A stretch of DNA of 64,000 nt. Source: Rhodococcus sp. 14-2483-1-2. GTDB lineage: Bacteria > Actinomycetota > Actinomycetes > Mycobacteriales > Mycobacteriaceae. Within the stretch, counting starts at the first letter, position 1; every line of letters begins with the position of its first letter. The notes beneath the pieces are model-generated. The model was not told the origin of the DNA and ran no database searches. It saw only the letters and a program-made list of their open reading frames with translations. Shown here piece by piece: positions 40,883 through 55,800 of this stretch. The DNA is taken from positions 186,001-250,000 of the forward strand of contig NZ_NPFW01000002.1 of the NCBI RefSeq assembly GCF_002259405.1. Reading direction: 5' to 3'. The position numbers and the translations under genes were made by a program.

Positions 40883-43800
40883 GGGCTTGGTTCGCGGTGC
40901 GAACTCGGCCTTTTCCTCGTCGGAGAGGATGTCGATGGACCGCAGCACCACATCCGGATCCGAGACGACGGCGTTCAGAATCCGCAGCAGTCGATCGGCG
41001 AACGTCGCGATCGACGACTCGTCGAGGATCGCCGTCGCATAGGTGAACGTCGCGTCGATGTCACGCAAAGCGCCGGTGTCGTCGAATCTTTCGACTGCGG
41101 TCAGCTGCAGATCGAACTTGGCCTGGTCGTCGCCCGCGGGCAAGGCCTGCACCCGCAGACCCGGCAACTCGAACGTTCCGGTCACGTGGTTCTGGAAGGT
41201 CAGCATGGCCTGGAACAGCGGGGTGTAGGCACTCGACCGTGCCCGGCCCAGTGCGTCGACGAGCCGCTCGAAGGGGACGTCCGCGTGGCCGAACGCCGCC
41301 AGGTCCTTGTCCTTGGCCTGCTGCAGCAGCTCGGTGAACGTGCCGCTCTGATCGAGTCGAGTTCGCAACACGAGCGTGTTGACGAACATGCCGACGAGCT
41401 CGTCGAGTTGCTGTTCACCGCGACCTGCAGTGGGAGTGCCGATGCTGATGTCGGAGGAGTTGCTCAGCCTCGAGAGCAGCACGGCGAAGGCACTGTGCAC
41501 CACCATGAACGTCGTCGCCGAGTGTTCGCGCGCGATCTTCTCGATCGCCGATGCGATGTCGGTGCCGAACGAGAAGTCGTACGAGGCACCCTGCATCGTC
41601 GGGCGAGGCGGTCGCGGCCGATCCAGCGGGAGCGCCAACTGTTCCGGCGCTCCTGCCAACTCGGTCGTCCAGTACGCCAGTTGCTTCGCGAGCGGACTCT
41701 CGGGGTCGCTCTCGCTGCCGAGCACGTCACGCTGCCACAGCGCGAAGTCGGCGTACTGGACCGGTAGCGGCGTCCATGCCGGCATCTCCCCCGCAACCCG
41801 AGCGGTGTAGGCCACCATGACATCACGGATCAGCGGACCCATCGAGAAGCCGTCGGCGGCGATGTGGTGTGCCACCACCGCGAGTACGTGCTCGTTCTCG
41901 GCGACCTGCAGCAGCGCGGCCCGCACCGGAACCGACTTCGTGACGTCGAACCCGGCACCGAGGGTCTCGGTCAGGCGCGAGATCACAGCATCAGGTTCCA
42001 CCCGCTCGGGCGTCAGGTCGACCCGCACGTCGGCGACGGAACCGATCTGCTGCACCGGCCCGTCGACCGAATCGGGGTATGCCGTGCGCAGAATCTCGTG
42101 GCGTCCGAGAACGTCGTCGAATGCCCCGCGCAGGGAGTCGATGTCGAGTGTGCCGGTCAGCCGGACCGCGACAGGAATGTTGTACGCCGAGGAACCGGGG
42201 TCGATCCGGTTGATCGTCCACATTCTTTCCTGAGCGATCGAGAGCGGAAGCAGATCGGGTCGCTCACGGACGGTCAGTTCCCGGCGCGCACCGCCACCGA
42301 CGAGCGGGGCGATGTGAGCGGCCAGACCTGCAACGGTGGACGCCGCGAACACTGCTCGCACCGGAATCTGGGCGTCGAGCGCCTGGCCCAGCCTCGAGAC
42401 CAATTGCGTTGCGACCAATGAGTTTCCACCGAGCGCGAAGAAGTCGTCGTCGAGTCCGGCGCGATCGAGACCGAGTAGTTCCGCCACGGTGGCCGCGACG
42501 ATCTCCTCGATCGGAGTGACCGGGGCACGGAACTCGGCAACCTCGAACTGCGGTGCCGGAAGGGCCCGTCGATCCAATTTGCCGTTGGCGTTGAGCGGGA
42601 GGGCATCGAGGACGACGAACGCCGCAGGAACCATGTACGACGGCACGGCGCGAGCGAGTTCGGCTTCGACACTCGCCACGTCGAGTACAGCTCCGGACTG
42701 TCCGACGACGTAGGCGACCAACTGGTCCCCCATCGATTCGCCGGAGTGCACCACGACGGCGGTGTCGGCCACCGTTGCCTGTGTGCGCAGGGCAGCCTCG
42801 ATCTCACCGAGTTCGATGCGGAATCCGCGAATCTTGACCTGGAAGTCGGCACGCTCGATGTAGTCGAGGCGGGCCGCTGCCGGCGCACCGTCGACGAGCG
42901 GAACTCGCCAGCGTACGAGGTCGCCCGTGCGATACATCCGCGTTCCGTTCGCGTCGAACGGATTCGCCACGAACCGCTCGGCGGTGAGGTCTGCTCGCCC
43001 GAAGTATCCTCGCGCCAGTTGCGCACCGGCGAGATAGAGCTCTCCGGTGACTCCGGCAGGAACCGGATGGAGGCGAGAGTCCAGCACGAACACGGCGGTG
43101 TTGGCCTCGGGCACGCCGATCGGCACGGCCACGGTGTCGGCATCGGTGACCGGGTGCGAGGTCACCGACACCGCTGCCTCGGTCGGGCCGTAGAGGTTGT
43201 GCAGCTCGGCGGAACCGTTGTGCCGTCGGAAATCCTGCGCCACCGCTGCGGGTAGTGCTTCACCGATGGCCAGGACGCGTCGCAGATCGGGTGACAGCTC
43301 GCCCGCGGCAACAGTGCCGAGCATCGACAACATCGACGGGACCAGATGCAACGTCGTCACCGCGTGCCGACGGACCAGCGTGAGCAGGTAGTCCGGATCG
43401 CGATGACCCTCGGGGTTCGCGACGACGAGCCGCCCACCCGAGGTCAGCTGCGACCAGAACTCCCACACCGACAGGTCGAATGTCGCTGCGGTCTTGAGCA
43501 GCGAAGCATCGGTCTCGTTCAGGCCGTACTCCGCGCGCAGCCAGTTCAACTGGTTGACGACGGCACCGTGCGAGACCGCCACGCCCTTGGGTCGCCCGGT
43601 GGAGCCGGACGTGAAGATGACGTAGGCCGTGTTCTCGGCGGAGAGCACACCGCGGCGCTCGGAGGTCCCCACCGGCGTGGACGACCGGCTCGTGAGATCG
43701 AGCTGTGCCAGATCGACGACCGTTGCCGAAGAAGAGATCTCCGGCCCGACGGCACCGGATGTCAGTACGCACAGCGGCGCAGCGGTCTCCAACACGAGCG

Positions 43801-46800
43801 CGTTGCGCTCGGCCGGCTGATCCGGATCGATCGGGACGTAGGCACCACCGGCCACGGATATGGCGTACATGCCGACGAGCAGATCCACCGATCGCCTGAT
43901 GGCAAGTCCGACTGGAACTTCGGGTCCGACACCCAGGCCGATCAGGTGACGGGCCAGACGCGACACCCGCTCGGAGAGCTCGCCGTACGTCAGCGTGCCG
44001 TCGTCGTGCACGAGGGCAACGGCGTCGGCGTGACGCGCTGCCGAGTCCGCGAACAGATCGGCGAGAGTGCCGCCGACTGCGGAATCGAACTCACGGTCGG
44101 TGTCGTTCCACTCGTCGACGATGGCGGGCAGCTCACCGTCGAGGAACAGATCCAGGTCCCCGACCGGGGTCGACGGCGACGCCGCGACGGCGTCGAGAAC
44201 GGCCTCGAACCGCGCGACGAGCGAGCGAGCGGTGCGCTCGTCGAACAGATCGGTCGCGTAGGTCAACAACGCATCGAAGCCACCGGACGCCTCGTCGTCG
44301 CGCGGGGCGTCGGAGACGATCAGGTGCAGGTCGAACTGCGACGTTCCGGTCTCGGTGTCCAGTGCCGAGATGTCCAGTCCGTCGAGCTCGAATTCTCGGC
44401 GCGCGAAGTTCTGGAACGAGAAGCCGACCTGGAACAGCGGGTGACGGGCCGTCGACCGGGTGGGGTTGACGACCTCGACGAGCCGCTCGAACGGTATGTC
44501 GGAATTGGCGAAGGCCTGCAGATCGGTTTCTCGAGCTACGTCGAGAAGGTCCTCGAAACTCGCTCCGGCAGCCACGTCGAGCCGCAGCACCAACGTGTTC
44601 ACGAACATGCCGACGAGGTTTTCGATCTCCGCTTCGCCACGACCCGCGATGGGGGTTCCGACGACGATGTCCGGCGATCCCGACATGCGCGAGAGCAGCA
44701 CGGCGAACGCCGCGTGCACCGCCATGAACACCGTCGCGTTGTGCGCGCGTGCCAGTTCGGTCAGTCGAGCGTGCGCGGCTGCGTCGATCCGGAAATCGAC
44801 GCGGCTGCCCCGGAAGGTCTGCTCGGCGGGACGCGGACGATCGAGCGGTAGTTCGATCTGCTCGGGCAACTCGGCCAGAGCATTCTCCCAGTACCGAATC
44901 TGCTGCGCAGCAATCGATTCCGAATCCTCCTCGGACCCGAGAACCTGTCGCTGCCACAGCGCGTAGTCGGCGTACTGCACCGGCAGCGGTGCCCACGCCG
45001 GATCGGAACCGCGGGTGCGCGCGGCATATGCGGTCATGACGTCGGTGGACAACGGCATCACCGAAAGACCGTCGGCACTGATGTGGTGGATGACCATGCC
45101 GAGTACGAATTCGGTGTCCGAGACGCGGAAGAGCGCGGTCTTCAGCGGCACCCGGGTCGTGACGTCGAACGTCGCCGACAGCAGTTCCAGAACTCGAGTG
45201 GTCACCGACTCCGCGTCGGTGTCGATCACCTCGAGGGTGGTGGGAACCTCCGACATCGGCACTATCACCTGATGCGGACCCTCGGGTGAATCCGGGTACA
45301 CCGATCGCAGAGTCTCGTGACGCTCGATCACGTCGGAGACCGCACGTTGCAACGCGTCGACGTCGAGACGTCCGCTGAGCCGAAGTGCGAACGGGATGTT
45401 GTACGCCGTGGACTGGGAATCGAAGCGGTTGAGGAACCACATCCGCTGCTGCGCGAGCGAGAGCGGCACTCGGCTCGGTCGCGCCGATGCCACCAGCGCC
45501 GGACGCGCGCCTGCGCCCGAACCCTGCTCGACCCGCGCAGCCAGAGCCGCGACCGTCGGTGCCTCGAACAGAGCGCGCACGGGAACAGTCGTGTCCGCTG
45601 CGGCACCCAGCCTGGACACCACCTGTGTTGCCACCAGCGAATTGCCGCCGAGTTCGAAGAAGTCGTCGTCGAGACCGACACGTTCGACGCCGAGAACATC
45701 GGCGAAGACGTCGGCGACCATTTCCTCCACCGGAGTGGTCGGTGACCGGAACTCACGAGTGCGCGCAGCCGGCTCGGGCAGGACTCGTCGGTCCAGCTTT
45801 CCGTTGGCGGTCAACGGAATCGCGTCGAGCACCACGAAGGCCGAGGGCACCATGTACTCGGGAAGGTTCTCCCCGATCGCGGCCCTGACGACGTCGATGT
45901 CGATGGTCGACTCGGCCGCGGGCACGACGTAAGCAACCAGGCGTGCGGCACCGGGAGTGTCCTCGCGCACGATCACCGCTGCCTGCCCGACGGCAGGAGC
46001 GGACGCAACGGCGGATTCGACCTCGCCCAGCTCGATTCGGAAACCGCGGATCTTGACCTGGTCGTCGGCGCGACCGACGAACTCGAGTTCGCCGTCGGTC
46101 GACCACCGAGCGACATCGCCGGTGCGGTACAGCACGGATCCGTCACCTGCGAAGGGATCGGCGACGAATCTCGTCGCGCTCAATCCGGCTCGGCCGAGAT
46201 ACCCGCGCGCGACCTGACCACCGGAGACGTACATCTCCCCCGGCACGCCTGCGGGTACCAGCGACAACCGCGAATCCAGTACGTACACCGACAGCCCGGA
46301 GATGGCGCGTCCCACCAGGGATCCCGATGCCTGCGCCGCGGACCGCGCGTCCACGACACGGTGCGAGACGTGGACCGTGGTTTCGGTGATGCCGTACATG
46401 TTGACCAGTTGCGGGGAGTCGTCGCCGTGACGATCGAACCAACCGGCCAGTCGTCGCAGTTCCAGCGCCTCGCCACCGAACACGATGTACCGCAACGAAT
46501 AGGCATCTGCCGAGCCTGCGGTGCGATCGACCTGATCGAGCTGGTAGAACGCGGACGGAGTTTGGTTGAGAACGGTGACACGCTCACGAATGAGCAACTC
46601 CCGCAATGCTTCCGGCGATCTGGAGGTGAAGTAGTCGACCACGACGACGCTACCGCCGGTGGTCAGCGGGCCCCACAGTTCCCACACCGAGAAGTCGAAC
46701 GCGAACGAGTGGAACAGCGTCCACACGTCGCCTCGACCGAAACCGAAGTGCCGCGCGGTGTTCGCCAACAGCCGTACGACGTTGCGATGCGGGATCAGCA

Positions 46801-49800
46801 CACCCTTGGGCTTGCCCGTCGAGCCCGAGGTGTAGATGACGTACGCCGTCGCAGCCGCGGTCGCCGGAATCGGATCGGTCGCCGGCAGGTCGCTCTCGGC
46901 CGAGGCGGTGTCGATGTCGATCCTGGGAAGCGCTGCGGGGAGCGCCACCTCCACACCCGTCCACGTCAGGACGGCCACCGGACGAGAATCGGTGAGGACG
47001 AATTCGATGCGGTCCGCCGGGTAAGACGGGTCGATCGGTACGTAGGCACCCCCGGCTTTGAGCACCGCGAGCAGTGCCACGACGAGATCGGCGGTCCGCG
47101 GCAGCACGACGGCCACCAGCGACTCCGGCCCGACCCCCTGGGCGGCGAGAATTCTCGCCAGTGCCGTCGAGGACTCGTCGATCTGTCGGTAGCTCGTGGA
47201 GGCACCCTCGAACACCACTGCGGGAGCGTCGGGGTCCTCGGCCACCCGAGCGGCGAAGAGATCGACGATCGTGTCGAGCGAATCGGCGACGGCAGGCGCG
47301 TCCTGGGCGAGTGCGAGAACACGGCCGCGTTCGGCTTCGTCCATCACCGGGACATCGCCGATTCGCTGACCCGGGTCGAGTGCCACGGACTCGAGGACGC
47401 GGATCAGACGTTCGCCGATTGCACGCGCCGTGCTGTCGTCGTACAGGTCGCGGGCGAAGGTGACGTCGATGGTCATGCCGCCGTCGACGTGGTTCTCGGT
47501 GAACGTGAACTGAACGTCGAACTTGGCCGTCTCGACCTCGAGGTCGACTGCGCGCACGCTCAGGCCCGGGAGTTCGAGCTCGGTCTGCTCCATGTTCTGC
47601 ACGGTGAGCATCACCTGGACGAGCGGGTGACGAGCCGCCGACCGCGGTGGGTCGAGTACCTCGACGAGCCGCTCGAACGGCACCTCGGCGTGGGCGAACG
47701 CCGACAGGTCGGTCTCGCGTGCCCGCGCCAGAAGCTCGGTGAATGCGCCGCCGTGATCGATATCGGTGCGCAGCACCAGCGTGTTGACGAACATTCCGAT
47801 GACGTCGTCGAGTGCGGCCTCGCCGCGCCCTGCGACCGGTGTACCGATCGCGATGTCGGTCTCTCCGGACAGTCTTGCCAGCAACACGGCGAGCGAGGAG
47901 TGCAACACCATGAACAGCGAGCTCTGGTTGGCGCGGGCCACGTCGCCGAGGCGTCCGTGCGTGTCTGCATCGAGGGCGAGGGTGATGTTGCCGCCGCGGT
48001 ACGACGACCGATCCGGGCGGACTCGATCGCCGGGGAAGGTGACCTCGTCCGGCAGCGAAGCGAGTGCCCGAGTCCAGTGCCGAATCTGGTTCGAGACCGG
48101 TGACGTCGGATCGTCCTCGGAGCCGAGAACGGCCTGCTGCCAGAGCGTGTAGTCGACGTAGCGGACGGCGAGCGGAGCCCAACCGGGCTCGGTGCCCGCG
48201 CTGCGCGCCGCGTACGCGACCATCAGATCCCGAGTCATGGGACCGATCGAGAATCCGTCTGCGGCAATGTGATGGGTGACGAACGCCAGAACGTGGCGGT
48301 CCGAGTCCAGCTCGAACAACGCGGCACGCAACGGCGGCGCAGTGGTGACGTCGAACCCGCCCATGGCCAGCGCCGCCAACGCCGACGGCAGTTCGGCCGT
48401 GGTGGTCGCCGTGGGCACCAGATCCGGAACCACCTGCTCAGCCGGAACGATCACCTGAGAAGCGACACCGTCGACCTCCGGGTAGACCGTTCGCAGCGAC
48501 TCGTGCCGCTCGACGACGTCGGCCACGGCCGCGCGCAAGGCGGGGATGTCGAGGGCGCCGCCGAGATCGATGGCGACGGGGAGGTTCTCCGTCGCGGACT
48601 CGGGGTCGAACCGGTTGAGGAACCACATGCGGCGCTGCGCGAGCGAGAGCGGTACCAGATCCGGCAGATCGGTGCGCACCAGAGGAATTCGACGGCCCGA
48701 ACCCGAGAGCTCGTCGAGCCTGGCCGCCAGGGCGGACACGGTCGAGGCCTCGAAGATGGTCCGGACGGTCACCGTGGTGTCGAGTGCCGCGCCGATTCTC
48801 GACGCCACTCTCGTGGCGACGAGGGAGTTGCCGCCGAGGGCGAAGAACTCGTCGTCCGCACCGACCACATCGATTCCGAGGACATCGCGGAACACTTCTG
48901 CCACAACGGTTTCCGATGTGGTGGCCGGCGCACGGAAAGCACGCTGCTCGATGTTCGGCTCAGGCAGCGCACGACGATCGAGCTTGCCGTTGGGCGTCAG
49001 CGGCAGTGCGTCGAGTACGACGGTCGCGGCCGGGACCATGTAGCTCGCGAGCGAGCGCGACGCGAACTCCGTCAGTTCGGCAACGTCGACGGTTCCGCCG
49101 ACAGCGGGTACGACGTAGGCGACCAGTTGATCGCCCGCGGCAGCTGTCTGCCGAACCAGAACGACGGCCGATTCCACGGACCGATGCTTGCGCAGCACGG
49201 TCTCGATCTCGCCGAGTTCGATTCGCAGTCCGCGGAGCTTGACCTGGAAGTCGGTGCGGCCCAGGTATTCCAACCGTCCCGAACCGGAGGGCACCGCACG
49301 CCAGCGCACCAGGTCACCGGTGCGGTACATGCGCGTGCCCGGTTCTCCGAACGGGTCGGGAAGGAATCGATCGGCCGTCAGGTCCGTTCGTCCGAGATAT
49401 CCGCGGGCCAGTTGAACTCCGGCGAGGTACAGCTCGCCCGCCACCCCGGGAGCGACCGGAGACAGTCGCGCGTCGAGGACGTACGTTCTGGTGTTCCACA
49501 CCGGGACACCGATCGGCACGAGGTCGACGTCCGCCTCCGACACCGCGTGATAGGTGACGTCGACGGCAGCCTCGGTGGGACCGTAGAGGTTGTGCAGCGC
49601 CACGCCCGGCAGCACCCGTCGGAGCCGATCGCCGACCTCCGCGGGCAGCGCCTCTCCGGACGCGAACAGAGTCCGCAGAGAGGTGGCAGCAGTCGACGGC
49701 GCTGCTGCCACGACGGAAACGAAGACCTCGAGCAGCGAGGGTACGAAGTGTGCCGTCGTGACCGACTGCGCCTCGATCGTCTCGAGCAGGTACTGCGGAT

Positions 49801-52800
49801 CACGATGACCGTCGGGTTTCGCGATGACCAACGTGGCGCCGATCTGCAACGGCCAGAACAGCTCCCATACCGACACGTCGAACGTGACGGGGGTTTTCTG
49901 CAGCACGACGTCGTCGGTGGTGAGCTCGTATTCCGACTGCATCCACAGCAGGCGGTTCACGATCGCCTCGTGGGTGACGGCCACGCCCTTGGGCTGCCCG
50001 GTCGAACCCGACGTGAAGATGACGTAGGCGGTGTTCGACGGTGCCAGCGCACGGATTCGGTCCGCGTCGGTGATCGGCGTGTCGGAGAAGCCGGACAAGT
50101 CGAGGGTGTCGATGTCGAGGACCTCGACGCCGTCGGCCTCCACCGTGTCTCGTGACGTGGTCAGCACGCAGACCGGTGCCGCGGTTCCGAGAATGTGTGC
50201 GATCCGCTCGGCCGGCTGATCGGGATCGATCGGTACGTACGCGCCACCGGCGGCGATGATCGCGTGGATTCCGACGAGCAGTTCCACCGAGCGACGGGCA
50301 GCGATGCCCACTGCGCTCTCGGGTCCGACACCACGGTCGATCAGGAAGCGCGCCAGCCGAGCGACCCGTTCCTGGAATTCTCCGTAGGTGAGCGTGTCGT
50401 CTCCGAAAACCAGTGCGGTGGAGGACGAGTCGACCTGTCCGGCGAGGGAGGCCAACGTCTGTGCTCGGTCGACCTCGTGCTCGGTGTCGTTCCAGTCGAC
50501 CAGCACACGCCTGCGTTCGACGGGCTCGAGCAGTTCGATGTCGCCGACCACGGTCGAGAGGTTGTCGGCGACGGCTTCGAGAACTGTGATCAGGCGATCG
50601 CCCAGCGTGACGACCGTGGCTTCGTCGAACAGATCGGTGGCGTAGGTGACGTCGACGGTCATGCCCTGCGGAGCGCCGCTGGGTCCGATCGACTCGACGA
50701 AGGTGAACTGCAGATCGAACAGTGCGACCAGCGTCTCGAAATCGACACCGGAGACCGACAGTCCCGGCAGTTCGAGATCCTTCTGTCCCAGGTTCTGGAA
50801 CGCGAGCACCACCTGCACGAGGGGATGACGAGCCGTGGATCGGGCGGGGTTGAGGATTTCGACCAGTCGCTCGAACGGTACGTCCACGTGGGCCAGAGCC
50901 GACAGGTCGGTCTCGCGGGTGTCGGCGAGTACCTGGTCGAATCGACGCGCCGTGTCGATCTCGGTGCGCAACACCAGCGTGTTGACGAACATGCCGATCA
51001 AGTCGTCGAGGGCAGCTTCACCGCGTCCGGCGACCGGGGTGCCGATCGCGATGTCGGCTTCGCCGGACAACCGCGACAGCAGTACGGCCAAGGAGGTGTG
51101 CACCACCATGAACAGCGAGGCGTTCTCTGCTCTGGCGGCATCGATCAGTGCGCGGTGCAGATCCTCGTCGATGGAGAAGCGCACGAGCGCACCACTGTTC
51201 GACGCCACGACGGGCCTCGGGCGGTCGGACGGCACGTCGAGCTGGTCCGGCAGGCCGGCCAGAGCGGTTGTCCAGTAGTCGATCTGCTGCGAGACGACAG
51301 ACTGCGGGTCGTCCTCGGAACCGAGTACCTGGCGCTGCCAGAGGCTGTAATCGGCGTAGTCGATCGGCAGCGGAGACCAGAAGGGCTCCTGGTTCAGCGA
51401 GCGAGCCGCGTACGCGTTCATCACGTCTCGGGTCAGCGGGCCCAGCGAGAACCCGTCGGCCGCGATGTGGTGGACGACGAACACCAACAGGTGCTCGGTG
51501 GGGCTGACCTCGAAGAGTCTGGTTCGGAAGGGCAGGTCCTTCGACAGGTCGAATCCAGTGGTCGCCAGTTCTCGCAACGCATCCGCGACCTCGTGTGCGG
51601 CGATGTCGATGGGAGTCAGATCCGGCGTGGCCGAGGCTGCGTCGACGATGACCTGGTGTGCGGTTCCGTCGGTCTCCGGGAACACCGTGCGCAGGGATTC
51701 CTGCCGAGCCACGACGTCCGCGACCGCGATCTGCATTGCGCGGCGGTCCAGCAGACCGGACAGTCGCACGGCGATCGGAATGTTGTTGGCTGCGGATTCG
51801 ACGTCGAACTTGTTGAGGAACCACATTCGCTGCTGCGCGAGCGACAACGGAATGTGTTGCGGCCGTTGCTGAGGCACCAACGGCGGGCGGCTTCCCGTGG
51901 CGACCAGTGTGCCCAACCGCGCGGCCAGATCGGCCACCGTGGAGGTGTCGAACAGCTCTCGCACCGCGATTCTGGTGTCCATGGCCACGCCCAGTCGCGA
52001 GACCAGTTGCGTTGCGATGAGGGAGTTTCCGCCGAGCTCGAAGAAGTCGTCGTCGAGACCGACACGCTCGACTCCGAGGACCTGGGCGAAGACCTCGGCA
52101 ACGGTGCGTTCGATGTCGTTGGTCGGTTCCCGGTACTCGGTCACCTCGAAAGCGGGATCGGGTAGCGCCTTACGGTCGAGCTTTCCACTCGCGCCGAGCG
52201 GAAATTCCTCGAGCACGATCAGCGTCGACGGCACCATGTACTCCGCGAGCCGAGACCGCAGCGCGCCGAGGACGGCACCGGTCTCCACCGAGGCACCGGC
52301 CGGTACGACGTACCCGACGAGTTGCTCGTGGCGGACCACGACGACCGCCTGGGAGATCGAGCGTTGTGCCAGCAATGCCGATTCGATCTCGCCGAGTTCG
52401 ATGCGCAGGCCGCGCAGCTTCACCTGGAAGTCCGACCGTCCCACGTATTCGAGCTCGCCGTTGCGGTTCCACCGCACGACGTCGCCGGTGCGATAGAGGC
52501 GCCGCCCGCCGGTAGCGAACGGATGTGCCACGAAGCGGTCCGCGGTCAGGTCCGAGCGTCCCACATATCCACGTGCCAGCTGAGTACCCGCGAGATAGAG
52601 CTCACCTGCGACACCGACGGGAGTGGGATTCAGTCGCGAATCGAGCACGTAGACAGAGGTGTTCCACACCGGTGCTCCGATGGGCATCACCTCCGAATCC
52701 TCGTCCGTGACAGCGTGATAGGTCACGTCGACGGCAGCCTCGGTTGGGCCGTACAGGTTGTGCAACTCCACTCCAGCGATTGCCCGCCGTAGCGCGCGGG

Positions 52801-55800
52801 CCGTGGTGGGAGCCAATGCCTCACCGGATGCGAACACCAACCGCAGCGAGGCACCCGACGCTCGGCGACGCTCCACCTCGGGTACGAACACCGACATCAT
52901 CGACGGCACGAAGTGCACCACCGAAACATGCTCGCGAGCAATGACATCGAGCAGATACAGCGCATCCCGATGACCGTCCGGAACAGCGATGGCCACCGAC
53001 GCCCCGTTCTGCAGCGCCCAGAAGAACTCCCACACGGACACATCGAACGTCGACGGAGTCTTCTGCAACACCACGTCCTCGGCGGTCAACCCGTACTCGT
53101 GCTGCATCCACAACAACCGATTCACGATCGCCTCGTGCGAGACACCCACGCCCTTGGGACGTCCCGTCGAACCCGATGTGAAGATCACGTACGCGAGATT
53201 CGACGCCCGCAACGGTGCCGTGCGCTCGGCATCGGTCAACGGTGCCGCAGACAGACCCGACACGTCGACGGTGTCGATGTCGATCGTCTCGACCCCCGCG
53301 AACTCCACGTGATCACGCGTCGTCGACAACACCCGAACCGGAGCCGCCGTGGCAACGATGTACTCGTTCCGATCCGCCGGTTGCGATGGATCGATCGGCA
53401 CGTATCCCGCACCGGCCTTCACGATCGCGTACATACCCACGAACAGGTCCAGACTCCGCCCGATCGCGAGCCCCACCAGCGAATCAGGCCCAACCCCGGC
53501 CGACACCAGAAGTCGCGCAAGACGATTCGCACGCCCCGCGAACTCCGCATAGGTCAACCGCTCACCCTCGAACACCAATGCTCTGGCATCCGGAGTCTCG
53601 GCCACCTGACGATCGAACAGGTCGACCAGCGTCACCCGGTCCGGTACCTCGTGTTCGGTGCGGTTCCACGCTGTCACGACTCGGTCGCGCTCGCCGTCGT
53701 CGAGAAGGTCGATGTCTCCCACCGACAGCGAGGGATCTGCCACCACGGCACTGAGTATCCGCACGAAACGTTCGGAGAACCCTCTCACCGTCGCGGCGTC
53801 GAACAGGTCGGTCGCGTAGGTCAACTCGGCGGCCATGCCCTGTCCGCGACCGTCCACTCCGATGGACTCGGTGACGGTCAGCTGCAGGTCGAACTTCGCC
53901 ACCTCGGCATCGAGGGCGACGCTGTCCACCGACAGACCCGGTAGGTCGACGTGCGTGCGGGTGAGGTTCTCGAACGAGAGCATCACCTGGAACAGGGGGT
54001 GCCGCGCCTGCGATCGGGACGGATTGAGCACCTCGACCAAACGCTCGAACGGCAGATCGGCGTGTCCGAACGCGCCGAGCGCCACTTCGCGGGCGCGCCC
54101 GATCTGCTCCGAGAACGTCCGACCCGACTCGATGTCGGTGCGCAACACGAGGGTGTTGACGAACATGCCGACCACGTCGTCGAGGGCTGCGTCGCCTCGG
54201 CCTGCGACCGGAGTACCGATCGCGATGTCCTCGGTGCCGGACAGGCGTGCGAGCAGCACCGCCAGAGCCGCGTGGACGACCATGAACAGCGATGCGTTGT
54301 GCGTGTGGGCCAGCGAGGACAGGCCTCGATGGACCTCGGCCGGTACATCGAATCGGATCGACGATCCTTGGTAGGACTGACGATTCGGGCGCGGCCGATC
54401 GGTCGGCAGATCCAGCTGATCGGGCAGACCGGCAAGCATGTCGGCCCAGTAGTCGACCTGACCGGAGATCAGCGATTGCGGATCGTCCTCGGAGCCGAGA
54501 ACCGAACGCTGCCACAGGCTGTAGTCGGCGTACTGCACCTCGAGCGGCATCCACGCCGGGTTCTCCCACGCGGTACGCGAGGCGTAGGCGATCATGAGGT
54601 CGCGGGCCAGCGGACCCATCGACCAGCCGTCGGCCGAGATGTGGTGCACCACCATGGCGATGACGTGCTCGCGAGGACCGATCTCGAAGAGGCGGGCCTG
54701 AATCGGAACGTTGACCGTCACGTCGAACGTCGTCGACGCCAGTGTGAAGACCTGCCGCTGAATATCGGCTGCGGACGTCGGAATGGGCATCAGGTTCGGC
54801 ACCGTCTGAGCGGCGTCGAGGATGGACTGCTGCGGGCCTGCCGCGGCGTCCGGGTAGACCGTGCGCAGCGATTCGTGCCGGTCGATCACGTCCATGATCG
54901 CAACCTGCAGCGCGGCGACGTCGAGTTCGCCGGTCAGTCTCAGTGCGAACGGAATGTTGTACGCGGTGGAGTCGGCATCGAATCGATTGAGGAACCACAT
55001 TCGCTGCTGCGCGAGCGAGAGCGGAATTCGCTCGGGCCGCACGGTCGCGACGAGTGCGGTGCGGCCGCCCTCCCCTGCGGCCTGCTCCACCCGTACTGCG
55101 AGCAGCGCCACGGTCGACGCCTCGAACAGCATGCGCACCGGCACGGTGGCATCGAGAGCGACTCCCAGGCGCGAGACCACCTGTGTGGCGATCAGCGAGT
55201 TACCGCCGAGCTCGAAGAAATCGTCGTCGAGACCCACGCGCTCCACCCCGAGAACGTCCGCGAAGACGTCGGCAACGATCTCCTCGATCGGTGTCGTCGG
55301 GGCACGGAACTCGCGCACCTCGAACACCGGAGCCGGCAGTGCCCGGCGATCGAGCTTGCCGTTGACGGTCAGTGGGATGGCGTCGAGCACGACGAACGCC
55401 GACGGCACCATGTACTCCGGAAGTACCTCGGCGATACCGGTTCTGATGTCTTCGATGTCGACGATCGGCCGACCCTCGACCGCAGCGGACACCACGTAGG
55501 CGACCAGTCGAGCTGCACCGGGCGAGTCCTCGCGAACGACCACGGCGGCCTGGGTGACGGTCGGCTGCGCGGTCACCGCCGCCTCCACCTCGCCCAGCTC
55601 GATGCGGAAACCACGGACCTTGACCTGATCGTCGGAACGACCGAGGTATTCGAGTTCTCCTGCGGCGTTCCACTGTGCGAGGTCACCGGTTCGGTACAGC
55701 AGCGATCCGTCGTCGGCTCCCGACGAGAAGGGGTTCGCCACGAAGCGAACCGACGTCAGCTCCCGGCGACCGAGATAACCGCGGGCGAGTTGTCCACCGG